Origin: Streptomyces tsukubensis
Lineage (GTDB): Bacteria > Actinomycetota > Actinomycetes > Streptomycetales > Streptomycetaceae
Direction: 5' to 3'
NCBI RefSeq assembly: GCF_003932715.1
Contig: NZ_CP020700.1
Span: 7,896,501 to 7,960,500 of the forward strand
Length of the DNA: 64,000 nt
Positions 49,543 through 61,317 of this stretch are shown here, piece by piece. The position numbers were made by a program, and so were the translations under genes. Each line of letters begins with the position of its first letter. The first letter of the stretch is position 1. The notes beneath the pieces were generated by a model that ran no database searches, was not told where the DNA came from, and worked only from the letters and a program-made list of their open reading frames with translations.

Positions 49543-52500
49543 ATGGATGCCAGGGCCGAAGAGATCATTAACGCGCTGCGGGGCTCGCTGATCGAGAACG
49601 AGCGGCTGCGCCGTGACATCGAGGGCCTGCGTGCCGTTGCCGAGGTTGCTGCGGAGCCCGTTGCGATTATCGGGATGGGGTGTCGTTTCCCGGGGGGTGT
49701 GACGTCTCCGGAGGAGTTGTGGGAGCTGGTGGACCGGGGCGGGGACGCGGTCGGTCCGTTTCCCGGTGACCGGGGCTGGGATGTGGAGGGGCTGTACGAC
49801 CCGGTGCCGGGGACTGCGGGGAAGAGTTATGTCCGTGAGGGGGGTTTCCTCTATGACGCGGGGCGGTTCGATCCGGAGTTTTTCCGGATCAGTCCGCGTG
49901 AGGCTCTGGCGATGGACCCGCAGCAGCGGCTGTTGCTGGAGATTGTGTGGGAGGCGGTGGAGCGGGCGGGTGTGGATCCCCTCGCGTTGCGGGGGAGCCG
50001 TACGGGTGTGTTCGCGGGGGCGATGTATCACGATTACGGGGTCACCAGCAGTGACGGGAGTCTGGTGTCCGGGCGGGTCGCTTACACCCTGGGGCTGGAG
50101 GGTCCCGCGGTCACGGTCGATACGGCGTGTTCGTCGTCGCTGGTTGCTCTGCAGTGGGCGGCGCATGCTCTGCGGACGGGGGAGTGTTCTCTGGCTCTGG
50201 CCGGCGGGATCAGTCTGATGGCGACGCCGGAGACGTTTGTGGAGTTCTCCGAGCAGCGGGGTCTGTCGCCGGACGGGCGGTGCCGTTCGTTCGCGGCCGG
50301 GGCCGACGGCACGGGCTGGGCCGAGGGTGCGGGTGTGCTGCTGCTGGAGCGGTTGTCGGACGCGCGGCGCAACGGGCACCGGGTTGTGGCGGTGATCCGG
50401 GGCAGTGCGGTGAACCAGGACGGTGCGTCGAACGGGCTGACCGCTCCGAACGGGCCGGCTCAGCGGCGGGTGATCCGGGATGCGCTGGCGAACGCCGGGC
50501 TGTCGGCGGCCGATGTCGATGTGGTCGAGGCGCACGGCACGGGGACCGTGCTGGGTGACCCGATCGAGGCGCAGGCGCTGCTGGCGACCTACGGCCAGGA
50601 GCGGGAGGCAGGTGACCGTCCGCTGTGGCTCGGTTCGGTGAAGTCGAACATCGGGCACTGCCAGGCCGCGGCCGGGGTGGCGGGCATCATCAAGATGGTC
50701 GGGGCGATGCGGCACGGTGTCCTGCCCCGGACGCTTCATGTCGATGCCCCGTCACCGCAGGTGGACTGGTCGGCGGGGAACGTGCGGCTGCTGACCGAGC
50801 CCGTGGCGTGGCCGGAGCGGGCGGGCCGCCCGCGGCGTGCGGCGGTGTCGTCGTTCGGTGTCAGCGGTACCAACGCGCACGTGATCATCGAGGAAGCCGC
50901 CCCCGCCGCCCCCGCCGCCCCTGCCGCCCCTGCGGGCCCGGGTGGTGCTGTCCCCGGCAGCGGTGCCGCGAAGCCGTCCGGTGAAGGCGGCGGCACCGCC
51001 CCCGCCACCGGCAAGACCACCACCACCGCCCCTGCCACCGCCCCTGCCGCTGGTGAGCCGGGCGCCGGTGTGTCGGTTGCCGGTGTGTCGGGTGGTGCTG
51101 CTTCTGCCCCTGCGGAGCCGGCCACTGCTGCTTCTGCCGCCGCTGGGTCGGCTGTCGGTGAGCCGGGTGGAAGTGTCCCGGCTGCCGGTACTCCTGGCGC
51201 CGGTGTGTCGGGTGTCGGTGTGTTGGGTGCTTCTGCTTCTGCTTCTGCTTCTGCTTCTGCTTCTGCGGAGCGGGCTACTGCTGCTTCTGCCGCTGTTGGG
51301 TCGGCCGGCGGTGTGTCGGGTGGCGTTGTCCGGGCTGCTGGTGAGCGGTCTGTCGCTGGTGGGTCAGGTGTTGGTGGGTCGGGTGTTGGTGTTCCGGTGG
51401 TTGGTGGGCGGGGTGTGGTGTTGTCGGCCGGGGTGTCGGTGTGGTTGGTGTCGGGTCGTAGTGCGGCTGCGTTGGCAGGTCAGGCGGGTCGTCTGGGTGA
51501 GCATGTGGTGGCCCGGCCCTCGCTTCCGGTGGAGGATGTGGCGTGGTCGCTGGTGACGAGCCGGTCTGCGTTCGAGCATCGTGCCGTGGTGGTGGGTGGT
51601 GGGCGGGGCGAGTTGCTTGCGGGGCTGGGGTCGGTGGCTGCGGGGCAGGCCGCGTCCGGTGTGGTGGCGGGTGAGGTCGTTCCGGGTGCGACGACGGGGA
51701 CGGTGTTCGTGTTCCCGGGCCAGGGCAGTCAGTGGGTCGGTATGGGCCGCGAACTCGCCTCCCAGTCACCGGTGTTCGCTGCCAGGCTGGCGGAGTGTGC
51801 GGCAGCCCTGGCTCCGTATGTGGAGTGGGAGCTGGACGATGTCCTCGCCGGACACCACGGTTTCGAAGCCGCCGAAGTGGTGCAGCCCGCTCTGTGGGCC
51901 GTCATGGTCTCCCTGGCCGCCGTCTGGCAGGCCGCCGGAGTCACCCCCGACGCGGTCGTCGGCCATTCCCAGGGCGAGATCGCCGCCGCAGCCGTCGCCG
52001 GGATCCTGTCCCTGGACGATGCGGCGAAGGTCGTTGCTTTGCGGAGCCGTACCCTGTCCGCCCTCGCCGGGCGTGGCGGCATGCTGTCGATAGCCGAGCC
52101 TGCCGATGCGGTCCGGGAACGGATCGCGGGCTTCGGTGACCGGTTGTCGGTTGCTGCGGTCAACGGCCCCTCCGCAACGGTGGTCTCCGGCGAACCGGAT
52201 GCCCTGCGTGAACTGCAGGACGCCTGTGGTGAAGCGGTGCGCACCCGGATGATCCCGGTGGACTATGCCTCGCACGGTCCGCAGGTCGACGCCCTGCGCG
52301 AAGACATCCTCACCGCCCTCACCGGCATCACCCCCCAGCCCGCGGCCGTTCCGATGGTGTCCGCGATGAGCGGGCAGTGGCTCACCGGCCCCGAAATGGA
52401 CCCTGCCTACTGGTACGCATCCCTGCGCGAGCCGGTGGAGTTCGACCGCGCGATCCGCGTCCTGGGCGAGGCGGGTCACGGTGTGTTCGTCGAAGCCTCC

Positions 52501-55110
52501 CCGCACCCGGTCGTCGTCCACGCGATTGCCGACACCCTCGAAGACCGCGACCCGGTTGCGGTGGGCACCCTGCGGCGCGACGACGGCGGCCCCGAGCGGC
52601 TGCTGACGTCCCTCGCCGAGGCGTATGTCCGTGGTGTGGCCGTCGACTGGGCGGCGGTTCTGGGCGGCGGGGACACGGTCGATCTGCCGACGTACGCCTT
52701 CCAGCGGCGCTGGTTCTGGCGCGAGCAGGCTTCGCCGCCGGCTCTTCCGCAGGCGGGGGGCACTCCTGCGGAGGCCGGTTTCTGGGCGGCGGTGGAGCAG
52801 GGCGACGCGGATACCCTGGCCCGGCTTCTGGGTGTTGATGCGGCCGAGTCCACGCTCGGTGCGCTGACCGACTGGCGCCTGCGGGAACGCGCTGATGCGA
52901 CGGTCGCGGACTGGCGCTACCGCATCGGCTGGGCACCGCTTCCCGATTCCGGCATGTCTTTGTCGGGGACGTGGCTGGTCGTCGGCGAGGGCCCCGACAC
53001 GGATGCCGTCGCGGGAGCGCTGGCCGCACGCGGCGCGCGGACGGTGACCGTCACCGGCCCGGACCGGCTCGCCTTCACCGATGTCTCGGAGGTGGCCGGT
53101 GTCGTCTCGGCCCTGGCCCTGAACGATCACCTGTGCACCGGGCAGGGCACCGGCACAGCCCTGGTGCCGGACCCTGCTCCCTCCGCCGGGCAGGGCACCG
53201 GCACAGCACCGCTGTCGGGTGGTGTCCCCTCCGCCGGTGAGGGTGGCGGCATGGTGCCGTTGCCGGGGCGGGGGGTTGTTTCTGCGGGTCTGGTGGCGAC
53301 GGTGGAGCTGGTGCGGGTTTTGGACGGTGCCGGGGTGTCGGCTCCGTTGTGGGTGCTGACCCGGGGCGCGGTGGCCACGGGTGCCGGTGAGCCGGTGGTC
53401 AGTGCGGTGCAGGCGCAGGTGTGGGGTCTGGGTGTGGTGGCCGGTCTGGAGTTTCCCGGGGTGTGGGGTGGTCTGGTCGATCTGCCTGCGGTGTGGGATG
53501 CGCGGACCGCGGGCCGGCTGGTGTCGGTTCTTGCCGGTGGTGGTGAGGATCAGGTCGCCTTGCGTTCCCGCGGGATTCTGGGGCGCCGTCTTGAGCCGGC
53601 TCCCCGCCCGGCCTCCGGCCCGGCTTCTGGCCTGGAGTCGGGCCCGGCCTCTGGCGTGGGGTCCGGCCTGGAGTCGGGTGGGGTTGCCGGTGGGGCGTGG
53701 GTTCCTGGTGGTGCGGTTCTGATCACGGGTGGTACGCGTGGGGTGGGTGCGGTTACGGCCCGCTGGGTGGCGGGGCGTGGTGCCGGGCGGGTGGTGCTGA
53801 CGAGCCGTTCGGGGCCCGGTGCGGGGGGTGTTGCGGTTCTGGCGGCGTCGATTGCCGGGGCCGGGGCGGCGGTTGATGTGATTGCTGCGGATGCTGCGGT
53901 GCGTGAGGCGACGGGTGCGCTCCTGGACTGGATTGATGCCGGTGGTGTGGGTCTGTCGTCGGTGGTGCACGCGGCCGGGTGTGCTGCCCGGGTGCCGGTG
54001 GGGGAGACCGACGGGGAGGTTCTGGCCCGGGTGCTGTCGGTGAAGGCCGGGGGTGCGATGTTCCTGGACGAGCTGACGGCGGGCCGGGATCTGGATGCTT
54101 TCGTGGTGTTCTCTTCCGGTGCGGGAGTCTGGGGCGCCGGCGGGCTGGGTGCCTGCGCGGCGGCCGACGCTTATGCGGACGCGTTGTGCGAGGAGCGCCG
54201 TTCGCGGGGTCTGCCCGCCACGTCGGTCGTGTGGGGCAAGTGGGCCACCACCCCCGACACCACCCCCGGCGCCACCGCCACCACCCCCGTCGCCACGGCC
54301 TCCGCCGTCGCCGCGGACGGCGTCACCGGTATCGGCGCCACGGCCACTGCCTCCGGCGGTGCCGCGGACGGCGTCACCGTCGCCGGAGCCACGGCCGCGG
54401 TCACTGCCGATGCCGATGCCGATGCCGATGCCGATGCCGACGGCGCGGCCGGCGTTGCCGTCGCCGCGGCCGGCCCGACCGTGACTGCCGCTGCCACGGC
54501 TGCCGGTACCGGTGTTGGTGCCGCTGCCACGGCTGCCGGTGCCGGTGTTGGTGTTGGTGTTGGTGGGGTGTGGGGTGGTTCTGGTCTGGAGGGTATTGAC
54601 CCGGAGCGGGGTATGCGTGCTCTGGGCCGGATTCTGGATGCCGGTGAGAGTGGTCTGGTGGTGGCCGGGTTCGACTGGGACCGGTTCGTCCCGGCGTTCA
54701 CGGTGCGCCGTCCGAGTGCGCTGTTGTCCGCTCTGCCCGCGGTGCAGCGGATCACGGCCGCGGCCGCGGCGGGGTCCGGTGACGGGTCCGGGTCCGGGTC
54801 CGGGGCCGTGGTGGGTGGGTCGGGGCTGGCTGCCCGGCTTCTGGGTATGCCGGAAGCGGACCGGGGGTCTTTCCTGACCGATCTGGTGCGGGGTCATGCG
54901 GCGGCGGTGCTGGGCTATGGGGCCGGCCGGGACGTGGTGGCGCAGCGGGCGTTTCGTGAGCTGGGTTTTGATTCGGTTGCTGCTGTTGAGCTGCAGAACC
55001 GGCTGTCGGCTGCGGTGGGGGTGCGGCTGCCGTCGACTGCGGTGTTCGATCATCCGAACGCGGTGGCGCTGGCGGGGTTCATCCTGGGTGAGCTGATCAC
55101 CCCGCCCCGG
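49543..55110 (+). CDS. Modular type I PKS, first part: docking domain and module 1 (KS-AT-KR-ACP)
   Basis: The open frame runs to a stop at 55389, but homology leaves it near 55107. The N-terminus is a class-1-type coiled-coil docking segment ([19 protein letters not shown]). KS about 49654-50900: Cys in VDTACSSSL (codon 50128), EAHGTGT and KSNIGH. KS-AT linker 50900-51440 is enlarged and low in complexity. AT about 51440-52650: GHSQGE with YASH, the methylmalonyl-CoA signature. No DH or ER. KR about 52900-54240: cofactor motif GGTRGVG, but the catalytic Tyr is Cys (54154-54156) and the Asn is Asp (54166-54168), so no reduction is expected. KR-ACP linker is enlarged. [13 protein letters not shown] with Ser at 54973. 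The ATG at 49543 is preferred over GTG 49525, which abuts the hydrolase stop. A docking domain and no loading module show it takes its substrate from another PKS. Confidence 0.92.
50900..51440 (+). repeat. Low-complexity KS-AT linker of module 1
   Basis: About 180 residues of Ala, Pro, Gly, Ser and Val where KS-AT linkers usually have a compact conserved region. It contains stuttering AAPAAPAAP and GVSGVGV strings and the GCTTCT microsatellite. Compare the module 2 linker at 56420-56640, which is shorter but also Ala/Pro-rich. Confidence 0.85.
51229..51264 (+). repeat. (GCTTCT)6 microsatellite in PKS linker
   Basis: Six perfect hexamers encode (Ala-Ser)6. T-ending codons are unusual for Streptomyces. 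Confidence 0.95.
51700..52640 (+). repeat. AT repeat copy 1 (module 1)
   Basis: About 940 bases nearly identical to 56900-57840 and 61310-62260. It spans the core of the methylmalonyl acyltransferase from [11 protein letters not shown] to the SLAEA-VRGV segment. Confidence 0.9.
54406..54441 (+). repeat. (GCCGAT)5-GCCGAC microsatellite between KR and ACP of module 1
   Basis: Hexamers encode (Ala-Asp)6 in an enlarged linker (about 54245-54590) rich in Ala, Thr, Val and Gly. Confidence 0.95.
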
Positions 55111-55310
55111 GGGTGGATGGCGGGGTGCGGGTGGTGGCCGCGGCCGGTGGTGAGCCGATCGCGATTGTGGGGATGGGCTGCCGGTTCCCCGGGGAGGTCC
55201 GCGGGCCGGAGGAGTTCTGGGAGCTGCTGGCCGAGGGCAGGGACGCGATCGCGGGGTTCCCGGCGGACCGCGGCTGGGAGTCCCCGGACACCAGGCGGCC
55301 GGGGCGGGTG
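55110..55310 (+). pseudogene. Module 2 KS N-terminus in a shifted frame
   Basis: Residues [16 protein letters not shown] ... [22 protein letters not shown] read in frame 3, while module 1 ends in frame 1 and the rest of KS2 is in frame 2. Two one-base losses explain this: in the CCCCGGGGG run near 55105-55113 and near 55308. Likely one continuous gene in the living cell. Confidence 0.8.
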
Positions 55311-58305
55311 GTTCGTATGTCCGGCAGGGTGGTTTCGTCTACGATGCCACCGATTTCGATGCGGGTTTCTTCAATATCAACCCGCGTGAGGCTCTGGCGA
55401 TGGATCCGCAGCAGCGGCTGCTGCTGGAAACGTCGTGGGAAGCGGTCGAGCGGGCCGGTCTGGCCCCGTCCGCGCTGCACGGCTCGGCGACCGGGGTGTT
55501 CATCGGGACCAGTGGTTCCGGCTACGAGAACAGTCTCCCGGCCGGTGACCGGAGTCTGGACGGCTACCGGCTCACCGGCAGTATCCCGGCGGTGGCCTCG
55601 GGCCGGATCTCCTATGTCCTGGGTCTGACCGGGCCGGCGGTGACGGTGGATACCGCCTGTTCGTCGTCGCTGGTGGCGCTGCATCAGGCGGTGACCGCGC
55701 TGCGCGGGGGTGAGTGCACGATGGCGCTGGCCGGCGGGGTGGCGGTGATGACGTCGCCGGGTGCGTTCACGGAGTTCGCGGAGCAGGGCGGGATGGCTCC
55801 CGATGCGCGCTGCAAGGCGTTTTCCGACGGTGCCGACGGCATTGTGTGGGGCGAGGGCGCGGGCATGATGCTGCTGGAGCGTCTGTCCGATGCCCGGCGT
55901 AACGGGCATCAGGTGCTGGCGGTGATCCGGGGCAGTGCGGTGAACCAGGACGGTGCCTCGAACGGCCTGGCCGCTCCGAACGGGCCGTCGCAGCGGCGGG
56001 TGATCCGTGCCGCGCTGGCCAATGCCCGGCTGTCGGCGGCCGATGTCGATGCGGTGGAGGCCCACGGTACGGGGACGTCGCTGGGTGACCCGATCGAGGC
56101 GCAGGCGCTGCTGGCGACGTACGGCCGGGAGCGTCCGGCGGGGGACCGGCCGTTGTGGCTGGGGTCGGTGAAGTCGAACATCGGGCATCTGCAGACCGCG
56201 GCGGGTGTGGCGGGTGTGATCAAGATGGTGCTGGCGCTGCAGCACGGGCAGTTGCCCCGGACGCTGCACGCCCAGGCTCCTTCCACCCGTATCGACTGGT
56301 CGGCGGGGAACGTGCGCCTGCTGCAGGAGGCCCGTGAGTGGCCTGCGGGGGACCGGCCGCGCCGGGCGGGTGTGTCCGCGTTCGGTGTCAGCGGCACGAA
56401 TGTGCACGTGATCCTGGAGGAGACCCCCGCCCCTGCCGGGCTCCCCGCCCCTGCCGGGGCTCCCGCACCTGCGGGGGCTCCCGCACCGGGCGAGTTCACC
56501 GCCCCTGCGGGGGCTCCTGCAGGGGCCGGGGCCCTCGTGGCGCCTGGGGCTCTTGTGGCGGCCGGGGGGCTGCTGGGTTCTTCCGGGGACGGTGTCATCC
56601 CGGCGGGGGCGGTTCTGGCGCCGGTGTCCGGTCTTCCGGTCTGGCTGGTGTCGGGCCGCAGTGCGGCGGCGCTGGCCGGGCAGGCGGGCCGTCTGCGCGA
56701 GCACCTCGTGGCCCGGCCCGAGTTGCCGGTGGGTGATGTGGCGTGGTCGCTGGTGACCGGCCGGTCGGTGTTCGAGCACCGCGCCGTCGTCCTCGGCGCG
56801 GGCCGGGAGGAACTCTTCACCGGATTGGCATCGGCCGCTACGGGTCAGGCAGCGCCTGGTGTGGTGACCGGTGAGGTCGCTCCCGGCGGCACCGGCCGGA
56901 CCGTGTTCGTCTTCCCGGGCCAGGGCAGTCAGTGGGTCGGCATGGGCCGCGAACTCGCCTCCAGCTCACCCGTATTCGCGGCACGGCTGGCGGAGTGTGC
57001 GGCCGCCCTCGCCCCGTACGTGGAGTGGGAGCTGGACGACGTCCTCGCCGGACACCACGGCTTCGAAGCCGCCGGTGTGGTGCAGCCCGCCCTGTGGGCT
57101 GTCATGGTCTCCCTGGCCGCGGTCTGGCAGGCGGCCGGTGTGCAGCCGGACGCGGTCGTCGGCCATTCCCAGGGCGAGATCGCCGCCGCAGCCGTCGCCG
57201 GGATCCTGTCCCTGGACGATGCGGCGAAGGTCGTCGCCTTGCGGAGCCGTACCCTGGCCGCCCTCGCAGGCCGCGGCGGGATGCTGTCGATAGCCGAACC
57301 GGCCGACACCGTCCGGGAACGGATTGCGGGCTTCGGTGACCGGTTGTCGGTTGCTGCGGTCAACGGCCCCTCCGCGACGGTCGTCTCCGGCGAAACCGAT
57401 GCCCTGCAGGAGTTGCAGGACGCCTGTGGTGAAGCGGTACGGACCCGGATGATCCCGGTCGACTATGCCTCGCACGGTCCGCAGGTCGATGCCCTGCGCG
57501 AGGACATCCTCACCGCCCTCACCGGCATCACCCCCCAGCCCGCGGCCATCCCGATGGTGTCCGCGATGAGCGGGCAGTGGCTCACCGGCCCCGAAATGGA
57601 CCCTGCCTACTGGTACGCGTCCCTGCGTGAGCCGGTCGAGTTCGACCGCGCGATCCGCGTCCTCGGTGAGGCGGGTCACGGTGTGTTCGTCGAAGCCTCC
57701 CCGCACCCCGTCGTCATCCACGCGATTGCCGACACCCTCGACGAGAGCGACCCGGTCACCGTCGGCACCCTGCGGCGCGACGACGGCGGCCCCGAAAGGC
57801 TGCTGACCTCCCTCGCCGAAGCCCATGTCCGGGGCGTCCCCGTCGACTGGACCACCATTCTCGGCAGCGGGACGGCGGTCGGTCTGCCGACGTATGCGTT
57901 CCAGCGGCGCCGGTTCTGGCCCGAAACCCCCGAAACTCCCCGAGGTCTCGAAGGCGGGCGGTCTGCCTGGTCGGTCGACGACTGGCGCTACCGCATCACC
58001 TGGCAGCCGTCCGGCCTCCACCCCGACAGCACGGTGCCCGTGCTGTCCGGGACGTGGCTGCTCGTCGGGCACGACCCGCAGGCCCCGGCGATCGCCGGCG
58101 CCCTGACCCGCCACGGCGCCGACGTCCTCACGGTTGCAGGCCCCGGGGACCTCGACCCCGCCGTGCTGGCGAACGCCGCCGGCGTCGTGTCGCTCCTCGC
58201 CCTCGACGAAACCCCCGACACCCGCCACCCCTGGGTGGCGTCCGGTACCGCAGCCACCCTGGACCTCGTCCACGCACTGCACCGGGCCGCCTCCACCACC
58301 CCGTA
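55310..58305 (+). CDS. Type I PKS module 2: KS (most), AT and KR N-terminal part
   Basis: An open segment of almost 3 kb without an own start, read from [17 protein letters not shown]2 (to about 56420) has VDTACSSSL (Cys codon 55658), [12 protein letters not shown] and [12 protein letters not shown]. An Ala/Pro-rich linker (56420-56640) repeats [13 protein letters not shown]2 (about 56640-57860) has GHSQGE and YASH, again methylmalonyl. The KR structural half starts WRYRITWQP (about 57990). No dehydratase is present. It ends at a one-base loss near 58305, where [12 protein letters not shown] should continue. Codon style changes here from G/T-ending to C-ending at about 57.9 kb. Confidence 0.88.
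56900..57840 (+). repeat. AT repeat copy 2 (module 2)
   Basis: Near-identical to 51700-52640 and 61310-62260, including synonymous positions, which points to gene conversion or recent duplication. Confidence 0.9.
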
Positions 58306-61300
58306 TGGCTGCTGACCCGCGGCGCCGTCCGGACCGGTACAGCCGACGCCACCACCAGCCCGGCCCAGAGCGCGGTGTGGGGCCTCGGGCGCGCCGTCGG
58401 CCTGGAACACCCCGGACTGTGGGGCGGACTGGCCGACCTCCCGGCCGAGTTCACCGCCGAAACCGGCACCCGGCTGGCCGCGGTCCTCGCGGACCCCGGC
58501 CACGAGGACCAGATCGCCCTGCGCGGCAACGCCGTCCTCGTGCGGCGCCTGTCCCGGGCCCTGCCCGCCCCCGCCCCCCGCCGCCCCTGGTCGCCCCGGG
58601 GCACGGTGCTGCTGACCGGCGGCACCGGATCCGTCGGCACCCACATCGCCACCTGGCTCGCCCGGCAGGGAACCCGCCGCCTGGTCCTGACCTCCCGCTC
58701 CGGCCCCTCGGCCCCGGGGCAGCCGCCCTGGCCGCAGCCGCCGCCACCAGCGGCACCGACACCGACATCATCAGCTGCGACCTGAACACCCCCGACCAGG
58801 TCAGCCGTCTCGTCGCATGGACCCAGGCATCCGGACCCGCCCTGTCGACCGTGTTCCACTCCGCGACCGTGGCAACCCTGGCCCGCGTCGAAGACACCGA
58901 CCACGACAACCTCGCGCAGGCCCTGGCGCCAAAGCCGCCGGCGCCGTCCACCTCGACCAGGCCACCACCGGCCTCGACCTCGACGAGTTCGTCCTCTTCT
59001 CGTCGATCTCCGCCACCTGGGGCAGCAACGACCACGGCGCCTACGCCGCAGGAAACTCCTTCCTCGACGGATTCGCCGAAGCCCGCCGCTCCCGCGGCCT
59101 CCCGGCGACCTCCATCGCCTGGGGCGTATGGAACACACAGGACTGGGACGCCGTCGACGCCGCCATGGACCAGGCCCCCGGCCGGATCACCCCCGGCCGC
59201 CTGCGCCGCCAGGGCATGAACTTCATGGACACCGACCGCGCCCTGACCCCCTGGGCCACATCCTCACCACGACGAAACGTTCATCGCCGTCGCCGACATC
59301 ACCTGGGACACCTTCGCCCCCGTCTTCCGCGCCGCCCGCCCCCGCCCCCTCCTCGACACCATCCCCGAAGCCCGGGAAGAACCCCCCACCCCCACCGGCC
59401 CGGCGGCCAGGGAGGCCAGGGAGGGGCCGAACACGGCCAGTACGCCACCCTCCTGGCCCGCATGCCCCACACCGAACGCCACCGCACCCTCACCGAACTC
59501 GTCGCTCCCACGCCGCAGCCGTCCTCGGCCACCCTCGGTCACCGACGTACCCGCCGAACGCCCTTCCGCGACATCGGCTTCGACTCCCTGACCGCCGTCG
59601 AACTCCGCAACCGCCTCAACACCACCACCGGCACACGACTGCCCGCCACCGCCGTCTTCGACCACCCCGACCCCACCACCCTCGCCGCGAAATCCTCACC
59701 CGCCTCCTGGGAACCACCCCCCACCAGCCCACCACCACCCTCATCACCCAAGCCCCCACCGAACCCATCGCCATCGTCTCCATGGCCTGCCGCTACCCCG
59801 GCAACATCACCGCCCCCGAAGACCTCTGGGAACTCATCACCACCGGCACCGACGCCATCACCCCCTTCCCCCCCGACCGCGGCTGGGACACCGAAGCCCT
59901 CTACAACCCCGACCCCGACGCCGACGGCACCACCTACGTCACCCAAGGCGGCTTCGTCACCGCCGCCGGGAACTTCGACGCCGCCTTCTTCAACATCAGC
60001 CCCCGCGAAGCCCTCGCCATGGACCCCCAGCAACGCCTCCTCCTCGAAACCACCTGGAACGCGCAAACATCGCCCCACCACCCTCAAAAACACCGGCACC
60101 GGCGCTTCATCGGCGGCACCACCTCCGACTACCTCACCGCCGTCGGCAAAACCCGACGCCCAGGCACACCTCATCACCGGCAACGCCCTCAGCGTCCTGT
60201 CCGGACGCCTCTCCTACACCCTCGGCCTCACCGGCCCCGCCGTCTCGTCGACACCGCCTGCTCCTCCTCCCTGGTCGCCCTCCACCAGGCAGCCCAGGCC
60301 CTGCGCTCCGGCGAATGCACCCTCGCCCTCGCCGGCGGCGTCATGGTCATGGCCGACCCCAGCGAATTCACCGGCTTCTCCGACTGCGCGCCCTGTCCCC
60401 GGACGGCCGCTGCAAAGCCTTCGGCGACGGCGCCGACGGCATGGGCATGGCCGAAGGCGCCGGCATGCTCATGCTGGAACGACTCTCCGACGCCGCCGCA
60501 ACGGACACCCCGTCCTCGCCGTCATCCGCGGCAGCGCCGTCAACCAGGACGGCGCCTCCAACGGCCTGTCCGCCCCAACGGCCCCTCCAGCGCGCTCATC
60601 CACGCCGCCCTCGCCAACGCCCGGCTCTCCGCGGCCGACGTCGACGCGTCGAAGCCCACGGCACCGGCACCACCCTCGACCCCATCGAGCCCCTCGCCAC
60701 CACGGCCGCCAGCGCCCGCCCCGGCCCCTGTGGATCGGCTCCGTCATTCGGGCACGCCCAGGCCGCCGGTGTCGCCGGTGTCATCAAGATGGTGATGGCC
60801 CTGCAGCACGGCGTCCTGCCCGCACCCTGCACGCCGACACCCCCCCCACCCATGTGGACTGGACGGCCGGCAACGTACGCCTGCTCCAGGAGGCCCGCGC
60901 TGGCCGCCCCCCCGCGGCAGGAGTGTCCGCGTTCGGGATCAGCACCAACGCCCACGTCATCCTCGAAGAAGCCCCCGCCCCGAACCCCCCCCGAACCCGA
61001 CCCCGCCGCCCCTGCCTCCGGGGCGGGCGCACCCCGGCGCCGGCGGTCCGCCCCGGCACCCGGCCTCCCGGCCTGGCTGGTCTCCGGCCGGGGCCGCCCT
61101 CGCCGGCCAGGCGGGCCGTCTGCGCGAGCACCTCGTAGCCCGCCCTCCGGCGGAGGATGTGGCGTGGTCGCTGGCGCCGGTCGGTGTTCGAGCACCGCGC
61201 CGTCGTCCTCGGCACCGGCCGCGACGAACTCCTCACCGGACTGGCATCGGCCGCCACCGGTCAGGCAGCGCCCGGTGTGGTGACCGGTGAGGTCGCCCCC

Positions 61301-61317
61301 GGCGGCACCGGCGCACG
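58305..61317 (+). pseudogene. Frameshifted PKS stretch: module 2 KR-ACP and module 3 KS
   Basis: All expected parts can be read across three frames. KR2: GGTGSVG cofactor motif and an intact ATWGSNDHGAYAAGNSFLDG (Tyr codon 59042). ACP2: PFRDIGFDSLTAVELRNRL (Ser codon 59585). KS3: [37 protein letters not shown], the [27 protein letters not shown] region, [16 protein letters not shown] and [15 protein letters not shown]. At least a dozen one-base losses are needed, at about 58305, 58712, 58930, 59250, 59265, 59415, 59505, 59545, 59562 and 59686, and several in KS3. Motifs are intact on each side, arguing for sequencing or assembly indels rather than decay. Confidence 0.8.

Noticed and set aside
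51766..55053. A 1095-codon open frame on the minus strand of the PKS
   Set aside because: Exactly opposite module 1; its sequence is the complement of PKS codons with no domain of its own.
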